This document shows, in pieces, positions 42,663 through 53,727 of a stretch of 64,000 nt of DNA; the first letter of the stretch is position 1, and each line of letters starts with the position of its first letter. Under the pieces are notes generated by a model. It had not been told where the DNA came from. It worked only from the letters and a program-made list of their open reading frames with translations, and did not search any database. A program made the position numbers and the translations under genes. This DNA is from Phycisphaerales bacterium (lineage in GTDB: Bacteria; Planctomycetota; Phycisphaerae; Phycisphaerales; UBA1924): contig CANJRL010000001.1 in assembly GCA_947476675.1 (NCBI GenBank), positions 22,028-86,027 of the forward strand, written 5' to 3'.

Positions 42663-43610
42663 ATGCCCCTCATCGTCACCGGCTCCATCGGCATCGACAC
42701 CGTTCACACGCCCCACGGCACGGCAGACGCCGTGCTCGGCGGGTCGTGCACGTATTTCTCAGCCGCGGCGTCGTTCTTCACCCCGGTGCGCATGGTCGCG
42801 GCGGTCGGGGGTGACTTCCACGAGGGGCACCGCGCCGTCCTCGCCCGCTTCCCCAACGTCAGCGTGGAGGGGATCGAACTGCGGCGCGACAGCAAGACCT
42901 TCGCCTGGGGCGGCAGGTACAGCGAGGACATGAACAGCCGCGAGACGCTGTACACGCACCTCGGGGTGCTCACCGAGGCGCCGCCGACGCCCCCCGCGAG
43001 TTACCGGGATTCGCGCTTCGTCTTTCTCGCCAACACGCACCCGGCCGTCCAGCGCGACCTGCTCAACCACTTCCCGGATCATGAGCTGGCGGTGGCGGAC
43101 ACCATGGACCTGTGGATCGACACGGCGAAGGACGACCTGCGCACGCTGCTCAGGCGGGTCGACGGCATCGTGCTCAACGATTCCGAGGCGCGGCTGCTCA
43201 CCGGGAAGCGGAACAACATCACCGCCGGGAGGACGATCCTCGACATGGGGCCGACCTTCGCGGTGATCAAGAAGGGCGAGCACGGGTGCATCCTGATCCA
43301 CCGCGACGGGGTCGCGGCTCTGCCGGCCTACCCGGCGGAGCAGGTGGTCGACCCCACGGGCGCCGGGGACAGTTTCGCCGGCGGGATGATGGGCCATATC
43401 GCGAGCCGCGCCGGGGCGCCCTCGCCTCGGATGAAGCACGGGGCGGGCCACCCGGTGGCCTCGTTCGACACCATCCAGCGCTCGCTCGCGTCGGGGACGG
43501 TGATCGCGTCGTTCACAATCGAGTCGTTCTCGCTCGACCGCATGGCGCGCCTGACCAAGGACGAACTGGAGCGGCGGATGCTGGAGTTCTCGCGGATTGT
43601 GAGGGTGTGA
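42663..43610 (+). CDS. PfkB-family carbohydrate/nucleoside kinase
   Basis: From the ATG at 42663 the protein has 315 residues. The PfkB signature near the end is VVDPTGAGDSFAGGMMGHIA with the catalytic Asp in GAGD, and the N-terminal block is VTGSIGIDTVHTPHGTADAV with LGGSCTYFSAAASFF. IVLNDSEARLLTG is the internal nucleotide/sugar-fold block. These kinases phosphorylate sugars or nucleosides; the lid region (GGRYSEDMNSRETLY) is unlike that of ribokinase or fructokinase, so the substrate is unknown. It is monocistronic, with a repeat after its stop. Confidence 0.87.
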   Translation: MPLIVTGSIGIDTVHTPHGTADAVLGGSCTYFSAAASFFTPVRMVAAVGGDFHEGHRAVLARFPNVSVEGIELRRDSKTFAWGGRYSEDMNSRETLYTHLGVLTEAPPTPPASYRDSRFVFLANTHPAVQRDLLNHFPDHELAVADTMDLWIDTAKDDLRTLLRRVDGIVLNDSEARLLTGKRNNITAGRTILDMGPTFAVIKKGEHGCILIHRDGVAALPAYPAEQVVDPTGAGDSFAGGMMGHIASRAGAPSPRMKHGAGHPVASFDTIQRSLASGTVIASFTIESFSLDRMARLTKDELERRMLEFSRIVRV

Positions 43611-43622
43611 GGCGAGTCGCGC

Positions 43623-43674
43623 TCCCCCCACCCGGCCGCTGCGCGGCCACCCTCTCCCCCGGGGGGAGAGGGAG
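43623..43674. repeat. Dispersed double-hairpin repeat, copy 3 (after the PfkB gene)
   Basis: CCCCCCACCCGGCCGC starts the element; GGCCGC/GCGGCC forms the first stem and CCCTCTCCCCC/GGGGGGAGAGGG the second. It fills the space between two convergent genes (PfkB kinase and lipid kinase), where it could act as a bidirectional transcription end. Confidence 0.88.
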
Positions 43675-43683
43675 CCAAGGGGA

Positions 43684-44759
43684 TCAACCCGGCGTCAGCA
43701 CCCGCGCCGCCTTTGGATCGATGCTGATTTCCATGGGGGCGCCGGGGGGGAGATCGCCGCCGGTTTCGCCGTCGATCTGCACCGGCGCCGGCGCGTCGAT
43801 GGTCTCGATCAGCACCTTCGTGCCGCGCTCGATCACCACGCCCGGCACGCTCTCGTGGAGCCGCAGGCGCGAGAGCAGGGTCAGCCCCGCCGCTTCGAGC
43901 GTGGTGCGCGCGGGGAGGAAGGCGATGTCGAGCATCCCGTCGTCGACCACGGCGCGGGGGCAGGGGTCGACCCGAAGGGCGTACTGCCGGCTGTTGGCAA
44001 CGATCACCGAACCCCGCCTCACGTTGACCACGACGCGGCCATCGACGCGCACGCGCAGACGCGGGACGCGCGGCCTCATCGCCACGCCCAGCACCGGACC
44101 CACGTACGAGATGTGCGAGATGGCCCCGGTCCGCGCCTCGTCCATGCGGTGGATCACCTCGGCGTCCGGCCCGACGCCGACCATGATCGCGAAGGGCCAG
44201 CCGCGGCAACGCCCGAGGTCGATGTCGCGCACGCGCCAGGCCCTCAGGGCCGCCGCCACCGCCGAGGGCGCGCCGGTCATGCCGAACTCGCGGGCGAAGA
44301 GGTTCTCGGTGCCGAGGGGCACGTGGTAGACGGCGGGGCCGGGGGTCGGGCGGGGCCTCTCGAGATCGAGGTCTTCGAGCGAGCGGCGGTCGGGGTGGCG
44401 CTTCGCCCTGCCGTTGGCGCGGTAGGCGAAGCGGGCGCCGCGCTCGGCGCGCTCGGCGGCCTCTTCGTCGCGCTCGTGGATGAGCAGTTCGAGCGCGTGG
44501 TGGACGGTGCCGTCCCCGCCGCAGATGACCAGGGCGTCGGCGTCTTCGCAGGCTTCGACCAGCGCGTCCCAGTGGCGGACGGTGACGCTGCGCACCGCGT
44601 GCCCGTCGGCGGCGATGGCGGCGGCGACGGACTCCCCCACCGCCTCGCCGCGGCCCCTGCCCGACGCGGGGTTGGCGAGCACGACAACATCACGCACCGG
44701 CCGGCGTGCGTGGGCTCTCTCCCCGGCTGTGCCGTGCGGCGCCTGGGCGCTCACCGCGC

Positions 44760-44763
<4 letters not shown>
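43684..44763 (-). CDS. Diacylglycerol kinase catalytic-domain (lipid kinase) protein
   Basis: The 359-residue protein starts with GTG overlapping the acnA stop (GTGA). The DAGK catalytic motifs are [40 protein letters not shown] and [20 protein letters not shown], the last holding the PLGTEN version of the GTGND motif. The C-terminal half ([40 protein letters not shown]) is the usual beta domain. Family members phosphorylate diacylglycerol, sphingosine or related lipids; the real substrate is unknown. An insertion ([22 protein letters not shown], about residues 97-130) is not usual. Confidence 0.87.
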
Positions 44764-47618
<2,855 letters not shown>

Positions 47619-47706
47619 GTCAGGATCCTGTCAGGGATGTGCGGAAGACGGCGTTGATTGTAGTCGGCGCGGCCCGTGCGTCGCCTGCGCGGCGGGGGCG
47701 CAAGAC

Positions 47707-47736
47707 AGCGCCGCACGGTTTGGGCCGTGCGGCGCT
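47707..47736 (-). terminator. Strong hairpin after the P-domain-like gene
   Basis: A perfect 12-bp stem (AGCGCCGCACGG / CCGTGCGGCGCT) with a six-base loop lies 28 bases past the stop of the minus-strand gene at 47764. The following bases GTCTTGCG on the minus strand give only a short U-tract. It also lies in the region upstream of acnA. Confidence 0.6.
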
Positions 47737-47763
47737 TCGGATGTCGGAAGTTGAGGCGAGCGA

Positions 47764-48375
47764 TCAGCGGCGGCGACGGGCCAGGATCATGCCCGAGGCG
47801 CCGAAGAGCGCCAGGGCGCCCGGGGTGGGGACGAAGAGCAGGTCGAGCGACCAGCCGGAGAACGAGCCGCTGTTCCCGGGGACGTTGTCGGTCACCGTGA
47901 GCGTCCAGTTGCCGCTGGCCGAGAGGCCGGCGAAGGAACTGAACGAGGTGAAGGCGCCGTTCAGCGTCGCGGCGCGGAAGTTGCCTGAGTCCACCGTTCC
48001 GCCGCTGCCGAGGCCGGCGGCGGTCGTCCACAGGTTGGCGCCGACGGTGTCGGAGAAGGTGTAATCGCCGTTGGCCTGGACCGCGCGGCCGGCGCCGTTG
48101 CCGTTGGTCGCGCCGATCTTGCGGAACAGGTAGACCGACGTGCCGCTGTCGACCTGGGTGAGCATCGCGGTCAGGTTGCCGAGCCACGAGTGCTGCAGGC
48201 CGTAGATCGTGACGTTGAAGCCCGTCACCGTCCCGGCGGCGGGGCCGGTGATGGTGGAGACGATCGAGCCGGAGCCGTCGGGAATGGACCCGCCGGAGCC
48301 GTTGAAGATGACGCCCGCGTTCGCCGCGGATGCCGCTGCGATCGCCGCGCCGGCAAGAAGCATCTTGTTGAACAT
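47764..48375 (-). CDS. Secreted PEP-CTERM protein with a proprotein-convertase P-domain-like fold
   Basis: The 203-residue protein starts at ATG 48375 after GAGGAGAAGAGGG. A signal peptide (MFNKMLLAGAAIAAASAANA) is followed by a single domain. Its order of motifs is that of P/Homo B domains: SIPDGSGSIVSTITGPAAGT, a GFNVTIYGLQHSWLGNLTAM block (compare the H-x-x-x-G-D-L motif), then FAGLSASGNWTLTVTDNVPG and SGSFSGWSLDLLF. The C-terminal tail FVPTPGALALFGASGMILAR with RRRR is a PEP-CTERM sorting signal, implying processing by an exosortase-like enzyme. No protease domain is present, so the P-domain stands alone. Confidence 0.8.
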   Translation of the reverse strand: MFNKMLLAGAAIAAASAANAGVIFNGSGGSIPDGSGSIVSTITGPAAGTVTGFNVTIYGLQHSWLGNLTAMLTQVDSGTSVYLFRKIGATNGNGAGRAVQANGDYTFSDTVGANLWTTAAGLGSGGTVDSGNFRAATLNGAFTSFSSFAGLSASGNWTLTVTDNVPGNSGSFSGWSLDLLFVPTPGALALFGASGMILARRRR

Positions 48376-48656
48376 TTCCCTCTTCTCCTCTCTCGCGGGC
48401 TGTGCGGGCCCACTCGGATTCCCTTGGTCCTCAACGCCCACAGTTCGACCGACAACCCACGTGACGCGCCGAAAGCGGCTCGCCAAGTGCCAGAGAACTG
48501 TGTTGGCCTCGGACAGACGCTTGTGCAGGGCGTCTGCGCGACTCCAGTGTGAATATTCCACGACTCCGACCGTGGTGCAAGCCCCGCCTCGCAAAAAAGG
48601 CTCAGGAAGGCAGTTTCCATCGATCTGGATGATGCGCGGCTTCGAGCGGCCGAGAA

Positions 48657-50660
48657 CTACCCCCCTGGCGCGTCGGCCGCGCCGGCGCGGGGCTGTGCAA
48701 TCCGGAGCAACCAGTCCGTTTGCCCGTCCTGTGGCACGAGGCTCGGATACCTCAGCCCGTCCCGGTAGACCAGCGTGCGCTCCACCAGGGCATCGCCGTC
48801 GGCGATGAGCAGCCCGACATCCGGCCGCTCGGCGGAGGCGGCCCTCACCGCGTCGCGGAGCCGCCCCGGCGTGAACCTCTGCAGGGGGGGAGCGGCGCCG
48901 CCCGGCTCGGCCCGCGTCGGCCCGCGCACACCGACGATCTCCATGCCGATTGCAAGCCTCGCCCGGTCCGCGGCGGAGCCGGCGCGGACGCGGGTGATGC
49001 GCCCGTCGCTCGCGACCGTGAGGCCGATGGAGGCTCGGAGGACGGCGTCGGGGGCTCGTTGCTCGGCCCGCTTCTGGAAGGCGTTGGGCTCGGTGGACCA
49101 CTCGAGCCGCCGGCCCAGGGCCGCGGCGAGATCGGCGTCCGGTTCCGGCTTCGGGGTCTCGATGTGCCGACGGATCAGCGCGTCCCAGTCCTCGCCGGGG
49201 TGCACGGCATGGAGCGCGGCAACGACGTCCTCGCGGGTGTAGGTGCGCAGCGGCACGCCCGGTTGTGCGACACGCCCTGGCGCGGGCTCGTGCAGCGCCT
49301 TGCAGAAATCGTCGAGCGACCGCGCGCCGTTCGTTGCCCGGCGGATGATCCCGTCGGCGCGGGCCCAGAAGAGCGCCCCTTCCCCGTAGTAATCCTGATT
49401 GCGGCGGAGGTCATCCCACGCGTCGCTGGGGGCGCGGAGGAATCGCATCGCCAGGGCGGTGTCCTCGACGCTGCGCCACCGCCGGCCCGCCTGCATGTCG
49501 TAGGCCGAGATGGAGGTCGCGATCTCGTGCGCGAACTCCTCCGGCGAGATCAGCCCGGCGCGTGCCCCGAGCACCAGGTCGTAGTAGGACGCCAGGCCCT
49601 CGTAGACCCAGAGCAGCGAGGTGCTCGCCGGGGTGTGGTAGTTTCCAGAGAGGAGCCCGCGCGGCGCGGCGGACTTGCCGCTCCAGACGTGGGCGTACTC
49701 GTGGGGGAGCACGAGCATCGGGTCGCCGTCCGCGGTCTCGGCCTTGGTGAAGCGGTCCTCGCCCATCGCGACCAGCGTGCAGTTCGAGTGCTCGACGCCG
49801 AGGCTGGGAAGGCCGTTTCCCAGCATGACGAGGTAGTGGAAGCGCGAGGACGGGAAGGCGCCGAAGACGGCCGCGGCCTCCGCGTGCACGCGGGCGATCT
49901 TCGCGAGCCGCGCCCCGGGCAGGTCGAGGACCTCGGCTCGGGGGCCGACCGCATGCAGTGTGTGCGGCGCCGCCGGTCCGACCGAGGCGCCGACCGCCGG
50001 CATGTCCCACGAGCGCAGGTGGAGGCCGAAGATCACGGGGGAGTCGATCAGTTCGGCGAGCGTCACGGTCTCGAAGCGGAGGGTCTGGCCTTCGGCCCCG
50101 GCGATGCTGCGGAGCGGCGTGGCGGCGCGCCAGCCCTCCGGGAGCGTGAGCGTCGCGGCGACGGTGGTCGACGTCCTGTCCGCCCATTCGGGGTAGAGCA
50201 GGACGGTGTTCCAGTTGAGCCCCCCGAAGTCGCGGAAGCCGTAGGTGTCCGTGCTGCGCGAGTTGACCGCGGGCTGGTTGGTGATGTACGAGAACCGCGC
50301 GGTGATGGAGTCGGCGCCGGGGGCTGGATCGGCGATGTGGCGGTAGACATTCGTCTCGTCCCGGCGCCATCGCACCGGCGCCCCGGTGCTGTCCTCGATG
50401 CGCAGGTCGACCACGTTCTGGATCGGGCCGGACGGGGAGTGATTGCCGGGGGTCCACTCGACGAAATAGAGCGGCGTCGCGGCGCCGGCCGGGCGGCCCG
50501 GCGGCAGGGAGATGGTCACGCTGGTGTGGGCCAGCCGCCGCCCGATCTCGCGCGCATCGACGTCGACGCGGATGTCCTGCGCGACGGTTTGCGCGCTCAG
50601 AGCCGCCGCGAGCGCCGCGGCCGCACAGGCCTGGTACAGAGGAGCGACAGGGACGGCCAC
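48657..50660 (-). CDS. M61-family metallopeptidase with PDZ domain
   Basis: The 667-residue protein has a signal peptide (about 1-27, ending TVAQ). The N-terminal beta domain (FVEWTPGNHSPSGPIQNVVD) is typical of M61. The zinc motif is HEYAHVWSGK, with the downstream Glu ligand in YEGLASYYDLVLGARAG. A PDZ-like domain lies at about 545-640 (IGLTVASDGRITRVRAGSAA, LAIGMEIVGVRG). M61 glycyl aminopeptidases act outside the cytoplasm on small peptides. The gene is alone on the minus strand; 260 bases separate it from the PDZ protein gene upstream, with a terminator hairpin between. Confidence 0.88.
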   Translation of the reverse strand: MAVPVAPLYQACAAAALAAALSAQTVAQDIRVDVDAREIGRRLAHTSVTISLPPGRPAGAATPLYFVEWTPGNHSPSGPIQNVVDLRIEDSTGAPVRWRRDETNVYRHIADPAPGADSITARFSYITNQPAVNSRSTDTYGFRDFGGLNWNTVLLYPEWADRTSTTVAATLTLPEGWRAATPLRSIAGAEGQTLRFETVTLAELIDSPVIFGLHLRSWDMPAVGASVGPAAPHTLHAVGPRAEVLDLPGARLAKIARVHAEAAAVFGAFPSSRFHYLVMLGNGLPSLGVEHSNCTLVAMGEDRFTKAETADGDPMLVLPHEYAHVWSGKSAAPRGLLSGNYHTPASTSLLWVYEGLASYYDLVLGARAGLISPEEFAHEIATSISAYDMQAGRRWRSVEDTALAMRFLRAPSDAWDDLRRNQDYYGEGALFWARADGIIRRATNGARSLDDFCKALHEPAPGRVAQPGVPLRTYTREDVVAALHAVHPGEDWDALIRRHIETPKPEPDADLAAALGRRLEWSTEPNAFQKRAEQRAPDAVLRASIGLTVASDGRITRVRAGSAADRARLAIGMEIVGVRGPTRAEPGGAAPPLQRFTPGRLRDAVRAASAERPDVGLLIADGDALVERTLVYRDGLRYPSLVPQDGQTDWLLRIAQPRAGAADAPGG

Positions 50661-50706
50661 GTCGCAAGCGTACCGGAGCGGTTCGGATCGCCGAAGCGCC
50701 CGCCAG

Positions 50707-50748
50707 GAAACAGCGAAAGGCGCTGAGGGATCGTGGTCCCTCGCGCCT
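50707..50748 (-). terminator. Terminator hairpin between the PDZ-protein and M61 genes
   Basis: On the minus strand a 12-bp stem with one bulged base (AGGCGC-GAGGGA / TCCCTC-GCGCCT, 50748-50718) is followed by TTTCGCTGTTT. It lies about 170 bases past the PDZ protein stop and would end the sigma/anti-sigma/PDZ operon before the M61 gene. Confidence 0.55.
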
Positions 50749-50920
50749 CTTGCTGTCGTCGCCGGGGGTGCCCGGCGAAGGCGGGCGGTGGTCGACGCCC
50801 GCCAGGATCAGAGGAGATTTCCGTGCGGCCCGCCGGCGGGGTTGACGGCCCCGCGGCGAACTCAGGCCGCGGCATGATCTATCGACGACGGCCGCGGCGG
50901 GTTGCGAATGGGAGCGGAAT

Positions 50921-52183
50921 TCACTGCTTGTTCTTCCCTGATTCCGCGGCCTTCTGGGCTGTGAGCTCGCGCAGCATCTGCTCCATCTCCGCCAGCCGCC
51001 GCTCGAGACGGCGGACATCCTCGGGCCCGGCGTCTTCCTGGGGGGCCGGGGTGCGCCATCGCGACCCCGGAGCGACAGGGGCTGGCGGCGCGGCCGGGGC
51101 GGCGGCAGGCGGGCTGGGGACAACCAGCGCTCGGCCGTTGTTCCCCTGCCCGATGAGGTGGATCTCCGGGAGGTCGAGGGAGGTGACGTAGTTGTCGATG
51201 GCGTCGCCGATCTTGTCGACCCAGGCCTCGAGCGCGTCGCGCTGCTCCTGGCTGAGTTTCAGCCCTTCGAAGAGCGCGGCCAACCGCTCGCGCTCACGCT
51301 CGAAGGTCTCCTGCAGCTTCTCGCCGGAGTGCTCGATCTTGGGCAGCACCTCGTCGCGCCAGGTCAGCCGCATCCGCTCGCCCAGCCCCCGGAGATTGTT
51401 GGCCAGAGCCCGGCCGCTCTCGGCCCCGGCGCGGCCGGCGGCGGCGGCGGCGCGCTGCGCCTCCTCGATCGCGCGCCTGACTTCCTCGCGGGTTCCCTCA
51501 TCGCCCACCCAGCGCTCCCAGGACGCGGCCGACGGCCGCTCCTCGACGGTGATCGCGATGTCCTGCGGCTTGCCCTTGCGAAGCACGGTGAGGGTCAGCG
51601 TGTCGCCGGCCTTGCGCGAGCGGACCGCCTCGGCGATCTTCTCCTCGGTGACGGGCCCCGCGCCGTCGATCCTGGTCACGATGTCGTGCTGCTTGAGCCC
51701 CGCCTTGTCCGCCGGCAGCCCCTCCGAGACGCTGCCGATCACCACCACGTCGGCGGGGTTGAGCCCGAGCTGCTCGGCGGTGGTCCAATCGACCTCTCCC
51801 ATGGTGATGCCGATGATCGGGCGCATCTTCGCGGGGCTCTGGGCGCGGGAGGGCCCGCGGTCCGCGGCTCCCCCCGCCTTGAACGATGCGATCTCCGCGC
51901 CGTTCTCGTCGGTGAGGGCGACTCGGCCGTCCTCGATCTTCACGGACTCGGTCGGCAGCGACTTGCCGTCGAGCGTCGCCCTGGTGACCGAGCCGTCCCT
52001 GATCTCGATGGAATACTCGCGCCCGTTGATCGTGCCGGAGTAGGACGAGGTCTTGGCGCCGTCGTCCACCACGACGACCGAGGTGTTGGTCCGCCTGTCC
52101 TTCGCCATCGCGGCCGGCGCGCCGCAGGCTGCGACGAGTGCTCCGATCAGGGCGGCGCGGGCGAGTGCGGTCGTGCGGTTCAT
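50921..52183 (-). CDS. Secreted or lipid-anchored PDZ domain protein
   Basis: The 420-residue protein (ATG at 52183) has a signal sequence whose VAAC at residues 17-20 could be a lipobox, so it may be a lipoprotein. A small beta domain follows (SYSGTINGREYSIEIRDGSV). One PDZ domain is clear at about 120-225: VVVIGSVSEGLPADKAGLKQ, HDIVTRIDGAGPVTEEKIAE and GDTLTLTVLRKGKPQDIAI. Next is a long helical region rich in Arg/Glu (about 240-345), a Pro/Ala linker, and a final coiled coil (RRLERRLAEMEQMLRELTAQ). There is no protease domain. As the third gene after an ECF sigma and its anti-sigma, it may sense or relay envelope stress. Confidence 0.78.
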   Translation of the reverse strand: MNRTTALARAALIGALVAACGAPAAMAKDRRTNTSVVVVDDGAKTSSYSGTINGREYSIEIRDGSVTRATLDGKSLPTESVKIEDGRVALTDENGAEIASFKAGGAADRGPSRAQSPAKMRPIIGITMGEVDWTTAEQLGLNPADVVVIGSVSEGLPADKAGLKQHDIVTRIDGAGPVTEEKIAEAVRSRKAGDTLTLTVLRKGKPQDIAITVEERPSAASWERWVGDEGTREEVRRAIEEAQRAAAAAGRAGAESGRALANNLRGLGERMRLTWRDEVLPKIEHSGEKLQETFERERERLAALFEGLKLSQEQRDALEAWVDKIGDAIDNYVTSLDLPEIHLIGQGNNGRALVVPSPPAAAPAAPPAPVAPGSRWRTPAPQEDAGPEDVRRLERRLAEMEQMLRELTAQKAAESGKNKQ

Positions 52184-52284
52184 CGTGGTGTCTCCGGTGG
52201 ACGCGGCGTGCGGCTGCCGCGGGGGTCGTATCGTGAGGAATCGACGCACGCTTGGACGCGCGTGGGGGCGCTTCCAGTCAGGAA

Positions 52285-52941
52285 TCACAGGCCCCGCGCA
52301 GCGCGCTGCGCCGGAGCGATGGGCGTCTGGCTGGGCACGGGGAGGAACTGCCCGGTCTCGTCGCGCCCGACCTCGTAGACGCCCGACACGGTTGTCTGCT
52401 CGAGCAGCCGGCGCAGGTACACCACCTGCGTCCCCTTCCCGTCGGGCGCGGGGCCCGATTCCACCATGACCAGCGGGAGTTCCATGAGCACGCGGCCGTC
52501 CGCGCGGCCCTTGTCGACGTACTTCTGCAGCAGCGCGTCCGGCGCGAGCGTGGCGGCGATGTCGCCGGCGCCCCCGGTCACGCCCCGAACGCCCCGGTTC
52601 GTCCCCCACGTCCCCGCGCCGGCCCAGGCCAGGGCCAGCACCGCGGCGGCGGCCCAGCCGGAGTAGGCGCGCCATCGCACGCTCGGGTGCTGCATCGACC
52701 GCGCTCCTTCGTCGCCCGCCCGCGCCATCGCGGCGGCGTCGGGAAGGCCGACGAGTTCCGCGACCGTCAGTTCGTCGTCGATCGCCGCGGCGAGCGCGGC
52801 GTGGGCCCTCTGCGCGCCGGCCAGCCGGGTCCACAGGCCGGCATCGGCCGACGCGATGGCCTCGATCTCGGCCCAGTCGGCGGCGGTTGCCTCGCCGTCG
52901 GTCACGCGCCCGATCAGGATGTCCTCGCGACTCTCGCTCAC
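52285..52941 (-). CDS. Anti-sigma factor (membrane, divergent)
   Basis: The 218-residue protein starts with GTG overlapping the stop of the ECF sigma gene (GTGA). The cytoplasmic part (about 1-90) has the acidic, helical look of an anti-sigma domain (SESREDILIGRVTDGEATAA). One membrane segment lies at about residues 93-113 (YSGWAAAAVLALAWAGAGTW), and the outer part (about 114-218) has no recognised fold. No zinc-binding HxxxCxxC motif is present. The call rests mainly on gene order and topology. Confidence 0.7.
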   Translation of the reverse strand: MSESREDILIGRVTDGEATAADWAEIEAIASADAGLWTRLAGAQRAHAALAAAIDDELTVAELVGLPDAAAMARAGDEGARSMQHPSVRWRAYSGWAAAAVLALAWAGAGTWGTNRGVRGVTGGAGDIAATLAPDALLQKYVDKGRADGRVLMELPLVMVESGPAPDGKGTQVVYLRRLLEQTTVSGVYEVGRDETGQFLPVPSQTPIAPAQRAARGL

Positions 52942-53669
52942 CGGTGTCTCTCCTTGGCCGAGGCGGCCGTCTCGCGCATCTCCTCCCGGAGCATGCGCCG
53001 GGCCCTCGCCAGCCGCGTCTCGATCGTGGTGACGGGAACGCCCTGCAGGTCGGCGATCTGCTTGTACGACATGCCGCGAACGCAGCGCAGGAGCAGCACC
53101 TCGCGATAGTCGGCGCTGAGCCGCTCGGCGGCCCGCATCAGCCTGAGGCCCTCCTCACGGGCGGCCATCGGCGCATCGCCCGTCGACGCATCGGCGGCTC
53201 CCTCCGGCCCCTTCGACCTCGCCTCGCTGATCGCCTCGCGGACCAGCCGAAGCCGGGGCACGCTCCGCCGCCCGGCCGTCCGCGCGACGTTCGCCGCCAC
53301 CGCGCGCAGCCACGGCTTGAGCATCGCCGGGTCGCGCACCTGCCCGATGGTCTTCACCACCCGGATCGCTACCTCCTGCAGCAGATCCTCGAGATCCGCT
53401 GCGCCGGGAGACCGCGGCATGTTCGCCAGCACCACCGCGGCCACCCAGCGCCGGTGGGTCTCCCACAGCGCGGCGGCGGCGTGCGGGTCGCCCGCTACGG
53501 CGCGCTCGGCCTGCGTCGGTTGTGCCTGCGGCTGGTCCAGAACTTGCCTCCGTCGCCCACGCTTGACGCGCAGGCCGCCCGATCCCGTCCGCCCGACGCG
53601 GGAATTGTTGGGGTTCCGACACCAGCCATTCCAAACTCCGCGGCCCCCGAGTTGCCGCGGACCGTACAA
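52938..53669 (-). CDS. ECF-type RNA polymerase sigma factor
   Basis: The conserved part runs from about residue 55 to 235: region 2 (WETHRRWVAAVVLANMPRSP then LEDLLQEVAIRVVKTIGQVR and MLKPWLRAVAANVARTAGRR) and region 4 (LSADYREVLLLRCVRGMSYK, IADLQGVPVTTIETRLARAR). No ATG or GTG lies in frame before region 2: the possible starts are TTG at 53669 (used here, 243 residues) or CTG at 53540, which follows GGAGG at a good spacing. It is divergent from tatC and coupled to the anti-sigma gene by GTGA. The linker between regions 2 and 4 is long. Confidence 0.88.
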   Translation of the reverse strand: MYGPRQLGGRGVWNGWCRNPNNSRVGRTGSGGLRVKRGRRRQVLDQPQAQPTQAERAVAGDPHAAAALWETHRRWVAAVVLANMPRSPGAADLEDLLQEVAIRVVKTIGQVRDPAMLKPWLRAVAANVARTAGRRSVPRLRLVREAISEARSKGPEGAADASTGDAPMAAREEGLRLMRAAERLSADYREVLLLRCVRGMSYKQIADLQGVPVTTIETRLARARRMLREEMRETAASAKERHR

Positions 53670-53727
53670 AGACCGAGCAGACCGAGGCCATGGTCCCTGA
53701 CCGCGGCCGCACTACGCTCGATTCCGC

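Noticed and set aside
48471..48492. A sigma-54-like promoter upstream of the P-domain-like gene (minus strand TGGCAC)
   Set aside because: GG and GC are ten bases apart as required, but the -12 part lacks the TT before GC; one weak match in a GC-rich region is expected by chance.
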